NCBI GenBank assembly: GCA_937926065.1
Contig: CALANM010000162.1
Span: 1-15,581, forward strand
Reading direction: 5' to 3'
DNA length: 15,581 nt
Origin: an uncultured Microbacterium sp.
Lineage (GTDB): Bacteria > Actinomycetota > Actinomycetes > Actinomycetales > Microbacteriaceae
In this document: in pieces, positions 1 through 6,120 of the stretch
How positions within the stretch are numbered: position 1 is the stretch's first letter
How the letters are laid out: every line of letters begins with the position of its first letter
Position numbers and translations under genes: made by a program
Notes under the pieces: generated by a model
What the model saw: the letters and a program-made list of their open reading frames with translations, nothing else
What the model was told of the DNA's origin: nothing
Database searches by the model: none

Positions 1-88
1 CGGCGCCGAGTCGCAGGAGGAGGGCGCTGCCGCCGAGGCCGCCGCGGAGGACGCCGTCGAGGCTCCCGCCGAGGAGAAGGCCGAGTAA
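1..88 (+). CDS. rplQ: 50S ribosomal protein L17, C-terminal end (partial)
   Basis: The window opens inside this gene. The reading frame from position 2 gives 28 residues rich in Ala and Glu and ends at TAA 86-88. Such an acidic Ala/Glu tail is typical of actinobacterial L17, which lies at the exit tunnel of the large ribosomal subunit. The conserved L17 core is outside the window, so the name rests on three things: the tail composition, the terminator directly after the gene, and truA lying a short distance downstream. In actinobacteria rpoA-rplQ-truA is a common order. Another alanine/glutamate-rich C-terminus cannot be strictly excluded. Confidence 0.75.
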   Translation, partial: GAESQEEGAAAEAAAEDAVEAPAEEKAE

Positions 89-106
89 GCCTTCCGCAAC
101 GTCGGA

Positions 107-140
107 ACGAGGCCCGCATCTTTCGAGGTGCGGGCCTCGT
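107..140 (+). terminator. Hairpin terminator after rplQ
   Basis: A perfect 12-bp inverted repeat (ACGAGGCCCGCA at 107-118 and its complement at 129-140) encloses 10 nt. The inner bases can add a C-G and a T-A pair, leaving a very small loop. It lies 18 nt after the rplQ stop. There is no T-run, as is usual for actinobacterial terminators. It probably ends the ribosomal-protein operon and separates it from the acetyltransferase gene. Confidence 0.75.
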
Positions 141-190
141 CGTGTCTCCCGGTCAGGTGGCCGCGATCCCGAGTCGGCGCGTGGCGGCAG

Positions 191-202
191 TACGCTGGCG
201 GG
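191..202 (+). promoter_or_regulatory. -10 box for leaderless GNAT mRNA
   Basis: TACGCT at 191-196 matches the actinobacterial TANNNT -10 consensus and is followed by GGCGGG and the ATG at 203. The 6-nt spacing places transcription start at or next to the start codon, so the mRNA would have no leader. There is no Shine-Dalgarno sequence. The -35 region is not convincing. Confidence 0.55.
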
Positions 203-1255
203 ATGGCTGCGCAGAATCCCGCCGATGACCTCATCGCCCGTCTCGGCGACGTCGCCGCTCCGGAGACGCCCACGCATCCGGATGTGGCCGTGTGGCGATC
301 GGCGACCCGTGACGACATCGACGCGATCCACGGCGTCATGGCGGCGGCGGATGCCGTCGACCACCCCACGTGGATCACGCCGCGCGAAGACGTGGCCGAC
401 TCGTTCGAGCTGAGCCACGTCGACCACGCCCGCGACACGGTCATCGCGTTCGACGCCGAGGGTCAGGCCGTGGCGTTCGCGAGCGCATTCCTCCACCCGT
501 CGCGCGCGGGCTCGCTCACCGTCCACGTGAGCGGTGCGGTGCGTCCGGAGCGGCGCCGGCGCGGCATCGGGTCGACGGCGCTCGCCTGGAGCTTCGCCCG
601 CGCCCGGCAGCAGCTCGCCGAGGCGATCCCGACGGTCGAGCCCGGCGACTGGAGGCTCGAGATCAAGGCGTACGCGGAGGAGTCCACGCCCGACTTCGTG
701 AAGATCGCGGCCCCGCTCGGCTTCTCGGTGGAGCGGTGGTTCACGACGATGGTGCGCGACATGGAAGCTTCGGCACCGGTGCTCGACGCTGTCGAGGGCG
801 TGTCGATCGTGCCGTACACGTCCGAGCGTGCGCTCGACGTCCTCGCTGCCCGCAACGATGCATTCCGCGACCACTGGGGAAGCCTTCCGACGACGGAGGA
901 GAGCTGGCGGCTGTTCGTCGACGGGGAGTTCCTGCGTCCCGACCTGTCGCGGCTCGCTGTGGACGCCGAAGGCGCTGTCATCGCGTTCTGCCTGGCATCC
1001 GTCAACCGCGAGGACTGGGAGGCGATGGGCGCCTCGCATGCCTACATCGATCTCATCGGCGTCGTGCGGGCACACCGGCGCCGTGGCCTGGCTCCGCGCG
1101 TGATCGCCGCATCGCTGGCAGCGATCGCGGGTGAGGGGCTCGAGAAGGCGGTGCTCGACGTCGACACGGCGAGTCCCACGGGGGCGAACAGCCTGTACGA
1201 GGGTCTCGGGTTTGAGGCCACCGAGCGTTCGATGGCGCTCGTCGCGCGGTTCTGA
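203..1255 (+). CDS. Tandem GNAT-family N-acetyltransferase (MshD-like layout)
   Basis: The 350-residue protein carries two GNAT folds in series. The N-terminal half has the acetyl-CoA pyrophosphate-binding motif as PERRRRGIGS. The C-terminal half has AHRRRGLAP, followed by a typical motif-B end (NSLYEGLGF). GNAT enzymes move an acyl group from acyl-CoA to an amine. Two fused GNAT domains of about this size occur in mycothiol synthase (MshD), which acetylates Cys-GlcN-Ins in actinobacteria, and also in many uncharacterised actinobacterial acetyltransferases. Nothing in the context decides the substrate. I chose ATG 203 because TACGCT lies 6 nt upstream; the in-frame GTG at 128 sits inside the rplQ terminator. 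The gene stands between rplQ and truA, which are often adjacent in relatives, so it may be an insertion there. Confidence 0.85.
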   Translation: MAAQNPADDLIARLGDVAAPETPTHPDVAVWRSATRDDIDAIHGVMAAADAVDHPTWITPREDVADSFELSHVDHARDTVIAFDAEGQAVAFASAFLHPSRAGSLTVHVSGAVRPERRRRGIGSTALAWSFARARQQLAEAIPTVEPGDWRLEIKAYAEESTPDFVKIAAPLGFSVERWFTTMVRDMEASAPVLDAVEGVSIVPYTSERALDVLAARNDAFRDHWGSLPTTEESWRLFVDGEFLRPDLSRLAVDAEGAVIAFCLASVNREDWEAMGASHAYIDLIGVVRAHRRRGLAPRVIAASLAAIAGEGLEKAVLDVDTASPTGANSLYEGLGFEATERSMALVARF

Positions 1256-1301
1256 CGCTCCCGCGGGACATGCGGGCTTCTGGCGCGGCGGCCGACGGTC
1301 G

Positions 1302-1307
1302 AAGGAG
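1302..1307 (+). promoter_or_regulatory. Ribosome binding site of the PfkB gene
   Basis: AAGGAG lies 10 nt before ATG 1318 and 4 nt before the in-frame GTG 1312. Either could be used. I prefer the ATG because the family homology begins directly after it. This gene has a Shine-Dalgarno sequence and no visible -10 box in the 62-nt gap, so it is probably read through from the GNAT gene. Confidence 0.6.
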
Positions 1308-1317
1308 ACTGGTGAGT

Positions 1318-2214
1318 ATGGACACGCGAACGCTGGTGATCGGCGAAGCGCTGATCGACATCGTCGAGGGCCGTGACGGCGCGGGGGAGGAGCGGGAGCT
1401 CGTCGGCGGCAGCCCGGCGAACGTGGCCGTGGGCCTTGCGAGGCAGGGGCACGCGGTGCAGCTGCTGACCCGCATCGGACGGGACGAGCGCGGTGCGCGC
1501 ATCGCGGAGCACGTCGCTGCGTCGGGCGCCGCGCTTGCCGCGTCGTCGTGGACCGACGGCTCGAGTTCGACGGCGCGTGCGCGTCTGCGTGCCGACGGCT
1601 CGGCGGAGTACCTCTTCGACATCGACTGGACGATTCCCGAGCCCGCCCTCGACGGCGTCACGCTCGTGCACTCCGGCTCGATCGCGCTGTTCCTTGAACC
1701 GGGCGGCCGGACCGTTCTCGACACGGTGCAGCGTGCGGCGGGGTCGGCGCTCGTGACGCTCGACCCGAACATCCGCCCCGCCCTCGTCGGTGACCGGCGT
1801 GCGGCCACGGCGCGGTTCGCGCGGGCCGCGGCGTCCGCCGACCTCGTGAAGCTGAGCGATGAGGATGCCGCGTGGCTCTACCCCGGGCTCGTGGCCGAAC
1901 AGGTGCTCGCTGAGATCGCCACCTGTGGCCCGCGCGTCGTCGTCATGACGCGGGGCGCTGAGGGGGCCGTCGCGCTGGGGCCGAGCGGCATCCTGGAGGT
2001 GCCGGCGGTGTCGGTCGAGGTGGTCGACACGATCGGCGCCGGCGATGCCTACATGGCGAGTCTGATCTCGAGCGCCCTCGACGATCCGCAGCTCTTCGGG
2101 TCAGAGTCGGCCCTGCGGCGCGCGCTGCGCCGTGCGGCGATCACGGCGGCCATCACGGTGTCGCGGGCCGGGGCCAATCCGCCGACGCGCCGCGAGGTCG
2201 ACGCGGCGTTCTGA
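1318..2214 (+). CDS. PfkB-family carbohydrate kinase (fructokinase-like)
   Basis: This 298-residue protein is a ribokinase/PfkB-fold kinase that phosphorylates a sugar or similar alcohol with ATP in the cytoplasm. The first family signature is GGSPANVAVGLARQG at residues 30-44. The second is DTIGAGDAYMASL, whose Asp (about residue 243) is the catalytic base; GAGD also forms the anion hole. Between them are the usual DPNIRP and KLSDEDAAWL elements. The length is normal for the family (about 300). The layout resembles fructokinases, but substrate specificity cannot be read from sequence, and ribokinase, 2-keto-3-deoxygluconate kinase or a nucleoside kinase remain possible. It follows the GNAT gene by 62 nt with its own ribosome binding site. 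No transporter or sugar regulator lies nearby to suggest a substrate. Confidence 0.88.
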   Translation: MDTRTLVIGEALIDIVEGRDGAGEERELVGGSPANVAVGLARQGHAVQLLTRIGRDERGARIAEHVAASGAALAASSWTDGSSSTARARLRADGSAEYLFDIDWTIPEPALDGVTLVHSGSIALFLEPGGRTVLDTVQRAAGSALVTLDPNIRPALVGDRRAATARFARAAASADLVKLSDEDAAWLYPGLVAEQVLAEIATCGPRVVVMTRGAEGAVALGPSGILEVPAVSVEVVDTIGAGDAYMASLISSALDDPQLFGSESALRRALRRAAITAAITVSRAGANPPTRREVDAAF

Positions 2215-2254
2215 GCCCAGGATGCGCCCACGGCGGGGCTCCCTCCGCGCTGGG

Positions 2255-2266
2255 TAGGCTGGCGGG
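2255..2266 (+). promoter_or_regulatory. -10 box for leaderless truA mRNA
   Basis: TAGGCT at 2255-2260 plus GGCGGG leads directly to the GTG start at 2267. The 12 bases are identical to those before acpS (14160-14171). No Shine-Dalgarno sequence is present. Transcription should start at or next to the GTG. Confidence 0.65.
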
Positions 2267-3103
2267 GTGCGTCTGCGCTTCGATCTCGCCTACGACGGCA
2301 CCGGCTTCCGCGGCTGGGCCCGTCAGCCCGGACTGCGCACGGTGCAGGGCACGCTCGAGGCGGCGATCTCGCGGCTGCTCGGCGGCGACCCGCAGCTCGT
2401 GGTCGCCGGTCGCACGGACGCAGGCGTGCACGCGTCGGGGCAGGTCGCGCACCTGGACCTCACCGACGCGCAGCGCGAGCGGCTCGCCAAGGCTCGCAAT
2501 CCCGACCCCGAGGCGCTTGCCGCGCGGCTGACGGGCGTGCTGGGCCAGTACCCTGACGTCGCCGTGCACCGTACGTCGCTGGCGCCGGACGGCTTCGACG
2601 CGCGCTTCTCCGCGGTGTGGCGGCGCTACTCGTATCGCGTGGCCGACCGGGTGTCGGGCTACGACCCGCTCGAACGGCTGCGCACGACCAGCGTCAACGC
2701 GGCTCTCGACGTCGAGGCGATGGATGCCGCTGCCCGCTCGCTCATCGGGCTCCACGACTTCGCCGCCTACTGCAAGTGGCGTGAGGGGGCCACGACGATT
2801 CGCACGCTCCTCGAGTTCGACTGGCATCGGGACGCCGACGGCATCCTGGTCGCCAACGTGAAGGCCGATGCGTTCTGCCACTCCATGGTGCGGGCGCTCG
2901 TGGGCGCCTGTGTCGCGGTGGGGCAGGGGCGGCTCGACGTCGACGACGTCGTCGACATCCGGGATGCGCGGGAGCGCACGAGCGAGACGAAGGTGCTCGC
3001 GGCGCGCGGACTGACGCTCACCGAGGTGGGCTATCCCGCCGATGACCTGCTCGCGCTGCGCGCGGAGCAGACGCGGGCTCGTCGCTCACTCGACGAGGAC
3101 TGA
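2267..3103 (+). CDS. truA: tRNA pseudouridine synthase A
   Basis: TruA converts uridine to pseudouridine at positions 38-40 in the anticodon stem-loop of many tRNAs. The 278-residue product starts with the typical LAYDGTGFRGWARQP segment and contains GRTDAGVHA, whose Asp51 is the catalytic nucleophile. Further family features are the RFSAVWRRYSYRV stretch and the C-terminal FCHSMVRALVG motif. The length matches the family (about 270). GTG 2267 is the natural start: homology begins at residue 1 and a TAGGCT box lies 6 nt upstream. In many actinobacteria truA directly follows rplQ. Here two genes and about 2.1 kb separate them, and truA has its own promoter. Confidence 0.97.
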   Translation: MRLRFDLAYDGTGFRGWARQPGLRTVQGTLEAAISRLLGGDPQLVVAGRTDAGVHASGQVAHLDLTDAQRERLAKARNPDPEALAARLTGVLGQYPDVAVHRTSLAPDGFDARFSAVWRRYSYRVADRVSGYDPLERLRTTSVNAALDVEAMDAAARSLIGLHDFAAYCKWREGATTIRTLLEFDWHRDADGILVANVKADAFCHSMVRALVGACVAVGQGRLDVDDVVDIRDARERTSETKVLAARGLTLTEVGYPADDLLALRAEQTRARRSLDED

Positions 3104-3114
3104 CCGCGTGCTCG

Positions 3115-3137
3115 ACGTGCTCTCAGACGGGGCACGT
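3115..3137 (+). terminator. Weak hairpin between truA and the EEP gene
   Basis: ACGTGCTC (3115-3122) can pair with GGGCACGT (3130-3137) with one G-T wobble and a 7-nt loop. It lies 12 nt after the truA stop, and its last base is the first base of the next gene's -10 box. It may be a weak terminator or an operator overlapping that promoter. The short stem and the absence of a T-run keep this tentative. Confidence 0.3.
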
Positions 3138-3151
3138 AGGCTGGAAGCCGC
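3137..3151 (+). promoter_or_regulatory. -10 box before the EEP-family gene
   Basis: TAGGCT at 3137-3142 is followed by 9 nt and then ATG 3152. The spacing is 2-3 nt longer than at the other leaderless starts in this window, so the mRNA would carry a leader of about 0-3 nt. No Shine-Dalgarno sequence is visible. Confidence 0.55.
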
Positions 3152-3829
3152 ATGAAGGTCATCTCGTACAACCTCAACAAGCACAAGGCGGCCGACGAGC
3201 TCGAACGGCTCGTCGACGAGCACGCGGCGGACGTCCTCTGCCTGCAGGAGGCTGACACCGACGACCTCCCGCGCGAGCTGGCCGACCTGCGGCTCGCTGA
3301 GGCGACCGTCCGCAACCGGCTGGGGCTCGCGGTCTATCACCGTGAGAACACGTTCGCTGCGCTGGACGTGCGGTCGCTGGCTCTGAGGAAGTCGCTGCAC
3401 GATCGCGTGCTCAAGCCTGCCGAGGAGCGGCTGCTGGGCGTGCGGATGCGCGACATCGATCATGGCGCGGAGTTCATCGTCGCGAGCTTCCACGCCGCGC
3501 CTCTGACGGCGCTGAACTCCCTGCGGCGCAAGCAGATCCATGCGGCGCTGGAGGAGCTCGCGTCGCTGGGCCCGGAGCTGCCCATCCTCATGGTCGGCGA
3601 CTACAACTACCCCGTGTTCAAGGAGAATCTGGGGCAGAAGGTGAGGGATGCCGGCTACGAGCTGACGCTGAGCGACGTGCGCACGTACACGCGGTACAGG
3701 TTCTTCCGCGGGCATTACGACTTCGCGACGAGCGTCGGCTTCACGATCGACAGCATCACGACGCTGCCGCAGGGGCGCAGCGACCACCTCCCCATCCTGG
3801 TCGTCGCCGAGCCGACTCGCCGGCGCTGA
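3152..3829 (+). CDS. Endonuclease/exonuclease/phosphatase (EEP) family protein
   Basis: The 225-residue protein is a complete, compact EEP-fold enzyme, a family of metal-dependent phosphoesterases that includes DNase I, exonuclease III and lipid phosphatases. The catalytic set is visible: SYNLN near the N-terminus, LQEAD with metal-ligand Glu33, SFHAAP with His114, GDYNYP with Asp150 and Asn152, and GRSDHLPI with Asp211 and catalytic His212. There is no signal peptide or membrane segment, so it should act in the cytoplasm. Substrate (DNA, RNA, nucleotide or phospholipid) cannot be told from the motifs. It is shorter than ExoIII/XthA (about 260-280) and lacks obvious DNA-repair neighbours. It has its own -10 box and is followed by a 100-nt gap before the stress-protein gene. 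Confidence 0.85.
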   Translation: MKVISYNLNKHKAADELERLVDEHAADVLCLQEADTDDLPRELADLRLAEATVRNRLGLAVYHRENTFAALDVRSLALRKSLHDRVLKPAEERLLGVRMRDIDHGAEFIVASFHAAPLTALNSLRRKQIHAALEELASLGPELPILMVGDYNYPVFKENLGQKVRDAGYELTLSDVRTYTRYRFFRGHYDFATSVGFTIDSITTLPQGRSDHLPILVVAEPTRRR

Positions 3830-3887
3830 CGATCTCGACCCGGGGTTATCTCCGGCTCGGGGGACTGCGGCGACGCGGGGGCCGCGG

Positions 3888-3893
3888 TACCCT
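3888..3893 (+). promoter_or_regulatory. Possible -10 box for the usp gene
   Basis: TACCCT fits TANNNT and lies 36 nt before ATG 3930, which would give a leader of about 30 nt carrying the GGAGGG ribosome binding site. No clear -35 box and no DosR-like palindrome are visible. Confidence 0.35.
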
Positions 3894-3916
3894 GACGCTC
3901 ACACGCGATTCCCCAC

Positions 3917-3922
3917 GGAGGG
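3917..3922 (+). promoter_or_regulatory. Ribosome binding site of the usp gene
   Basis: GGAGGG ends 7 nt before ATG 3930, near-ideal spacing. It fixes the start and shows that this gene, unlike truA or acpS, is translated from a leadered mRNA. Confidence 0.7.
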
Positions 3923-3929
3923 ATGGACC

Positions 3930-4772
3930 ATGAGCGAACTGATCATCGTCGGAGTCACCGGGGCGCCGGTCGCCTCGCGAGCGGTCGACTGGGCGATCGC
4001 TCGCGCGGCCGAGCGGCGCCAGCGTATCGAGCTGCTCTCGGTCGTGGGCGGCGCTCTGGGCGCGGTCGGCGAAGACGCTGTGCTTGCCGAGGCGCTCGAG
4101 AAGACCTACGCGGACGTCGAGGCGCACGCTGAGCGCGTACGGCAGGCGGGCATCGAGGTGTCGGTGCGGGTCGAGGCGGGCGACCCCCTCGCGGTCCTGA
4201 CGGCTGCGAGCGGGGCCGCGTCGATTCTCGTGATCGGCAGCGACTATCGCGGCCCGGGCTCAGGCCGGGCACGCGGCGCCCACGGCGTCCGGATCGCGGC
4301 AGCCGCGCGCTGCCCCGTCGTGGTCGTCCCCGACATCGAGCTGGGTGAGCGTCGGGGCGTGGTCGTCGGCGTCGACGGCTCGGAGGTCTCGGAGGATGCC
4401 GTCCGCTTCGCCGCCGCTGAGGCCGAGCGCCTTGACGAGCCGCTCATCGCCGTGAGCGTATGGACGCCGCTGCAGGCGCCGCGCAACGACCTGGCTGTAT
4501 ACCCGGAGCTGTATCTGTCGAACATGCAGGCGGCGACGGAGGAGATCCTGGCGCTCGCGCTGGCGGGACTCGCCGTGGATCACCCCGACCTGGAGGTCGT
4601 GCGCCGAGTCGAGCGCGGCTACCCGTCTCAGATGCTGAATGAGATCGGCGCGACCGCGCGTCTGCTGGTCGTGGGCACGCACGGGCGCGGTGCGATCGCG
4701 CGGTTCCTGCTGGGATCGATCAGCCACGAGGTGCTCGCCCGCATGGCGACCGTCACGGCCGTCGTCCGCTAG
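3930..4772 (+). CDS. Universal stress protein, two tandem UspA domains
   Basis: The 280-residue protein has two UspA domains: residues about 1-135 and about 140-280. Usp proteins are soluble alpha/beta nucleotide-binding proteins linked to starvation, redox and hypoxia responses; tandem forms are common in actinobacteria. The second domain begins GVDGSEVSEDAVRFA and holds a perfect G-2x-G-9x-G-S ATP-binding loop (Gly249, Gly252, Gly262-Ser263). In the first domain the equivalent segment reads GSDYRGPGSGRARGAHG and does not fit the pattern, so that half probably does not bind ATP in the standard way. ATG 3930 follows GGAGGG at good spacing. The gene ends 3 nt from the stop of the convergent CAP-protein gene, so the two transcripts probably overlap at their 3' ends. 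Confidence 0.93.
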   Translation: MSELIIVGVTGAPVASRAVDWAIARAAERRQRIELLSVVGGALGAVGEDAVLAEALEKTYADVEAHAERVRQAGIEVSVRVEAGDPLAVLTAASGAASILVIGSDYRGPGSGRARGAHGVRIAAAARCPVVVVPDIELGERRGVVVGVDGSEVSEDAVRFAAAEAERLDEPLIAVSVWTPLQAPRNDLAVYPELYLSNMQAATEEILALALAGLAVDHPDLEVVRRVERGYPSQMLNEIGATARLLVVGTHGRGAIARFLLGSISHEVLARMATVTAVVR

Positions 4773-4775
4773 TTC

Positions 4776-5807
4776 TCACCTGACGTCGGCGGTCGCCGAC
4801 GACACGCGGGACGCGGTCGCGTAGCCCGTCTTGCGCCCCGTCACCTTCACTTTGATGGCGTGACCACGGTCGGCCTTCTTGAGGACGTAGGTCGACTTGG
4901 TGGCGCCCTTGATCGCGGAGCCGTCGCGGTACCAGCGGTAGGAGAAGATCGTGTTGGCCGTCCACGTACCGCGCTTCGCCGTGAGCTTCGAGCCGACCTT
5001 CGGCTTGCCGGAGATCGCGGGCTTCGCGGTCTTGAGGGCGCTCGGCTTCGAGATCTTCGGCGTCGACTTCGACACCTTGGCGGTCGGGAGGAAGCCGGTC
5101 TTGCGGCCGGTCACCTTGACCTTCACGGTCTTTCCGGCATCCGACTTCGTGGGCACGTAAGCCGACGAGGTCGCGCCCGAGACCGCCGAGCCGTCGACGT
5201 ACCACTGGTAGCGCAGCTTCGTTCCGGAGGTCCAGCTGCCGGCTTTGGCGACGAGCTTCACGCCCGCCTTGGCCTTGCCGGAGATGGCCGGGGTGCTCGC
5301 CTTGAGCGTCTTGTAACCGCCGAACACCTGCGTGAAATAGGGCCGGCCCTTGTCGCTGCAGGCGACGCCGATGCCGATGTGGGTGAAGGCGGTGCGGAGG
5401 ATGTTGGCGCGGTGGCCCTTGCTGTCCAGCCAGGCGCGCGTCACCTGCGCGGGCGTGTAGCCGTAGGCCACGTTCTCGCCGGCGGCGTGCCACCCGTCGG
5501 GGATCTGCGAGGTGTACTTGGGGTTGTGGCTCATCGCCTCGGCGTTCGCCTGCTTCTTCGACCAGGCGAGGGCGACGGTGTTGAGCGACGAGCTGGCGTG
5601 CAGGGGCTTGACGCCGGTGCGCTTGCGGGCCGCGTTCACGTCGGCCAGGATGCGGCTCCGCGCCTCGGAGAGCGTGTTCGCGGTGCAGGCCGAGGCGGTC
5701 TGCGCGGCCGTGGCGGGGGCGGGCGGTGTGGCGACGACGAGGGATGCCACCAGTGCGGTGGCCGCCGCCGCGGCAACGCCGAAGCGTCGCCAATGGCGAA
5801 GTCTCAC
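4776..5807 (-). CDS. Secreted CAP/SCP-domain protein with two C-terminal repeats
   Basis: The 343-residue product starts with a clear signal peptide: basic MRLRHWRRFG, an Ala/Val-rich core, likely cleavage near residue 35. A CAP/SCP (YkwD-like) domain follows at about 45-165, with LADVNAARKRTG, His94 in SHNPKY, Glu111 in GENVAYG, the W-x-x-S-x-GHRANIL motif with His132, and IGIGVACS. Cys41 and Cys150 could form a disulfide. Two repeats of exactly 90-residue period follow (PAISG at 173 and 263; VTGRKTG at 232 and 322), each with a QWY/RWY-x-DGSA core and an Ig-like beta look; such repeats occur in actinobacterial surface proteins. They are strongly lysine-rich. There is no LPXTG anchor. The GTG start follows GGAGGA by 6 nt. 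CAP proteins have varied roles (envelope maintenance, host contact, protease-like activity); the function here is unknown. Confidence 0.88.
   Translation of the reverse strand: MRLRHWRRFGVAAAAATALVASLVVATPPAPATAAQTASACTANTLSEARSRILADVNAARKRTGVKPLHASSSLNTVALAWSKKQANAEAMSHNPKYTSQIPDGWHAAGENVAYGYTPAQVTRAWLDSKGHRANILRTAFTHIGIGVACSDKGRPYFTQVFGGYKTLKASTPAISGKAKAGVKLVAKAGSWTSGTKLRYQWYVDGSAVSGATSSAYVPTKSDAGKTVKVKVTGRKTGFLPTAKVSKSTPKISKPSALKTAKPAISGKPKVGSKLTAKRGTWTANTIFSYRWYRDGSAIKGATKSTYVLKKADRGHAIKVKVTGRKTGYATASRVSSATADVR
4784..4801. terminator. Hairpin between convergent usp and CAP genes
   Basis: CGTCGGC (4784-4790) and its complement GCCGACG (4795-4801) form a 7-bp stem with a 4-nt loop. It lies 12 nt beyond the usp stop, inside the last codons of the minus-strand CAP gene. 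It could end usp transcription; there is no T-run. It may equally be a chance product of GC-rich coding sequence. Confidence 0.35.
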
Positions 5808-5813
5808 TGTAGA

Positions 5814-5819
5814 TCCTCC
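5814..5819 (-). promoter_or_regulatory. Ribosome binding site of the CAP gene
   Basis: On the minus strand GGAGGA ends 6 nt before the GTG at 5807. This fixes the start codon and gives the protein a complete signal peptide. Confidence 0.75.
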
Positions 5820-5984
5820 GGGGGGAAAGGATTACTTCTGAAGTCACATGTGTACCACACGCACCATGCGACACGCCATTCACAATGTCGGCATAGGAAT
5901 GCCGGAGGGTGTAAATATACGTCCCCGCGCGTCATCCTGACGGGTGCGCAGGCTCCGGGTTTGGCCGCGAGCCCACCGATGACG
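5820..5984. other. Palindrome-rich upstream region of the CAP gene
   Basis: This part of the 313-nt intergenic region holds no gene. It is visibly more AT-rich than the surroundings (for example the TAAATATAC run near 5911-5919) and carries several short perfect palindromes: ACTTC-T-GAAGT at 5834-5844, CACATGTG at 5845-5852, and CGGCAT-AGGA-ATGCCG at 5889-5904. These are candidate operator sites or leader hairpins for the minus-strand CAP gene. I could not pick out a convincing -10/-35 pair on the minus strand. Confidence 0.4.
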
Positions 5985-5990
5985 TAGACT
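5961..5990 (+). promoter_or_regulatory. rplM operon promoter (-35 and -10)
   Basis: TAGACT (5985-5990) is an excellent actinobacterial -10 box. TTGGCC (5961-5966), four of six matches to TTGACA, lies 18 nt upstream. Transcription should start near 5997, giving rplM a leader of about 124 nt. It is the only promoter in the window with a recognisable -35 and a long leader. Confidence 0.65.
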
Positions 5991-6039
5991 GTTCCCTTGG
6001 TGTGCGGCTCGGCTGACCCGCCACCGCGAACGTGAGCCC

Positions 6040-6100
6040 TCCACTGGCGCTGTTCCGATGCGAACCGCCCCGGAGTGGGATTCACGAACCTCTCCGTTCG
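6040..6100 (+). promoter_or_regulatory. Structured 5' leader of rplM-rpsI
   Basis: The leader can fold into a three-part hairpin: CCACT/AGTGG (6041-6045 with 6074-6078), GGCG/CGCC (6046-6049 with 6066-6069), and GTTC/GAAC (6052-6055 with 6062-6065). A second hairpin, CGAAC/GTTCG (6085-6089 with 6096-6100), closes a CTCTCC loop just before the start region. CGAAC occurs three times (6027, 6061, 6085), so alternative pairings exist. L13 leaders act in autoregulation in other phyla; a similar role here is inference. Confidence 0.45.
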
Positions 6101-6120
6101 ATCAAGAAAGCAGCACTACT

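Noticed and set aside
128..202. Earlier GTG start for the GNAT protein
   Set aside because: The codon lies inside the rplQ terminator hairpin, and the extra 25 residues look like noise. ATG 203 has a well-placed TACGCT box.
1260..1276. CCCGC/GCGGG hairpin after the GNAT gene
   Set aside because: The stem is only 5 bp in very GC-rich DNA, with no T-run; this is expected by chance.
4860..5987. 375-codon plus-strand open frame opposite the CAP gene
   Set aside because: Its translation is Gly/Arg/Val/Asp-rich without motifs, while the minus strand encodes a signal peptide, CAP motifs and matched repeats with a good ribosome binding site.
6058..6120. Earlier ATG start for rplM
   Set aside because: It lies within the predicted leader hairpin, has no ribosome binding site, and adds residues that L13 proteins lack.
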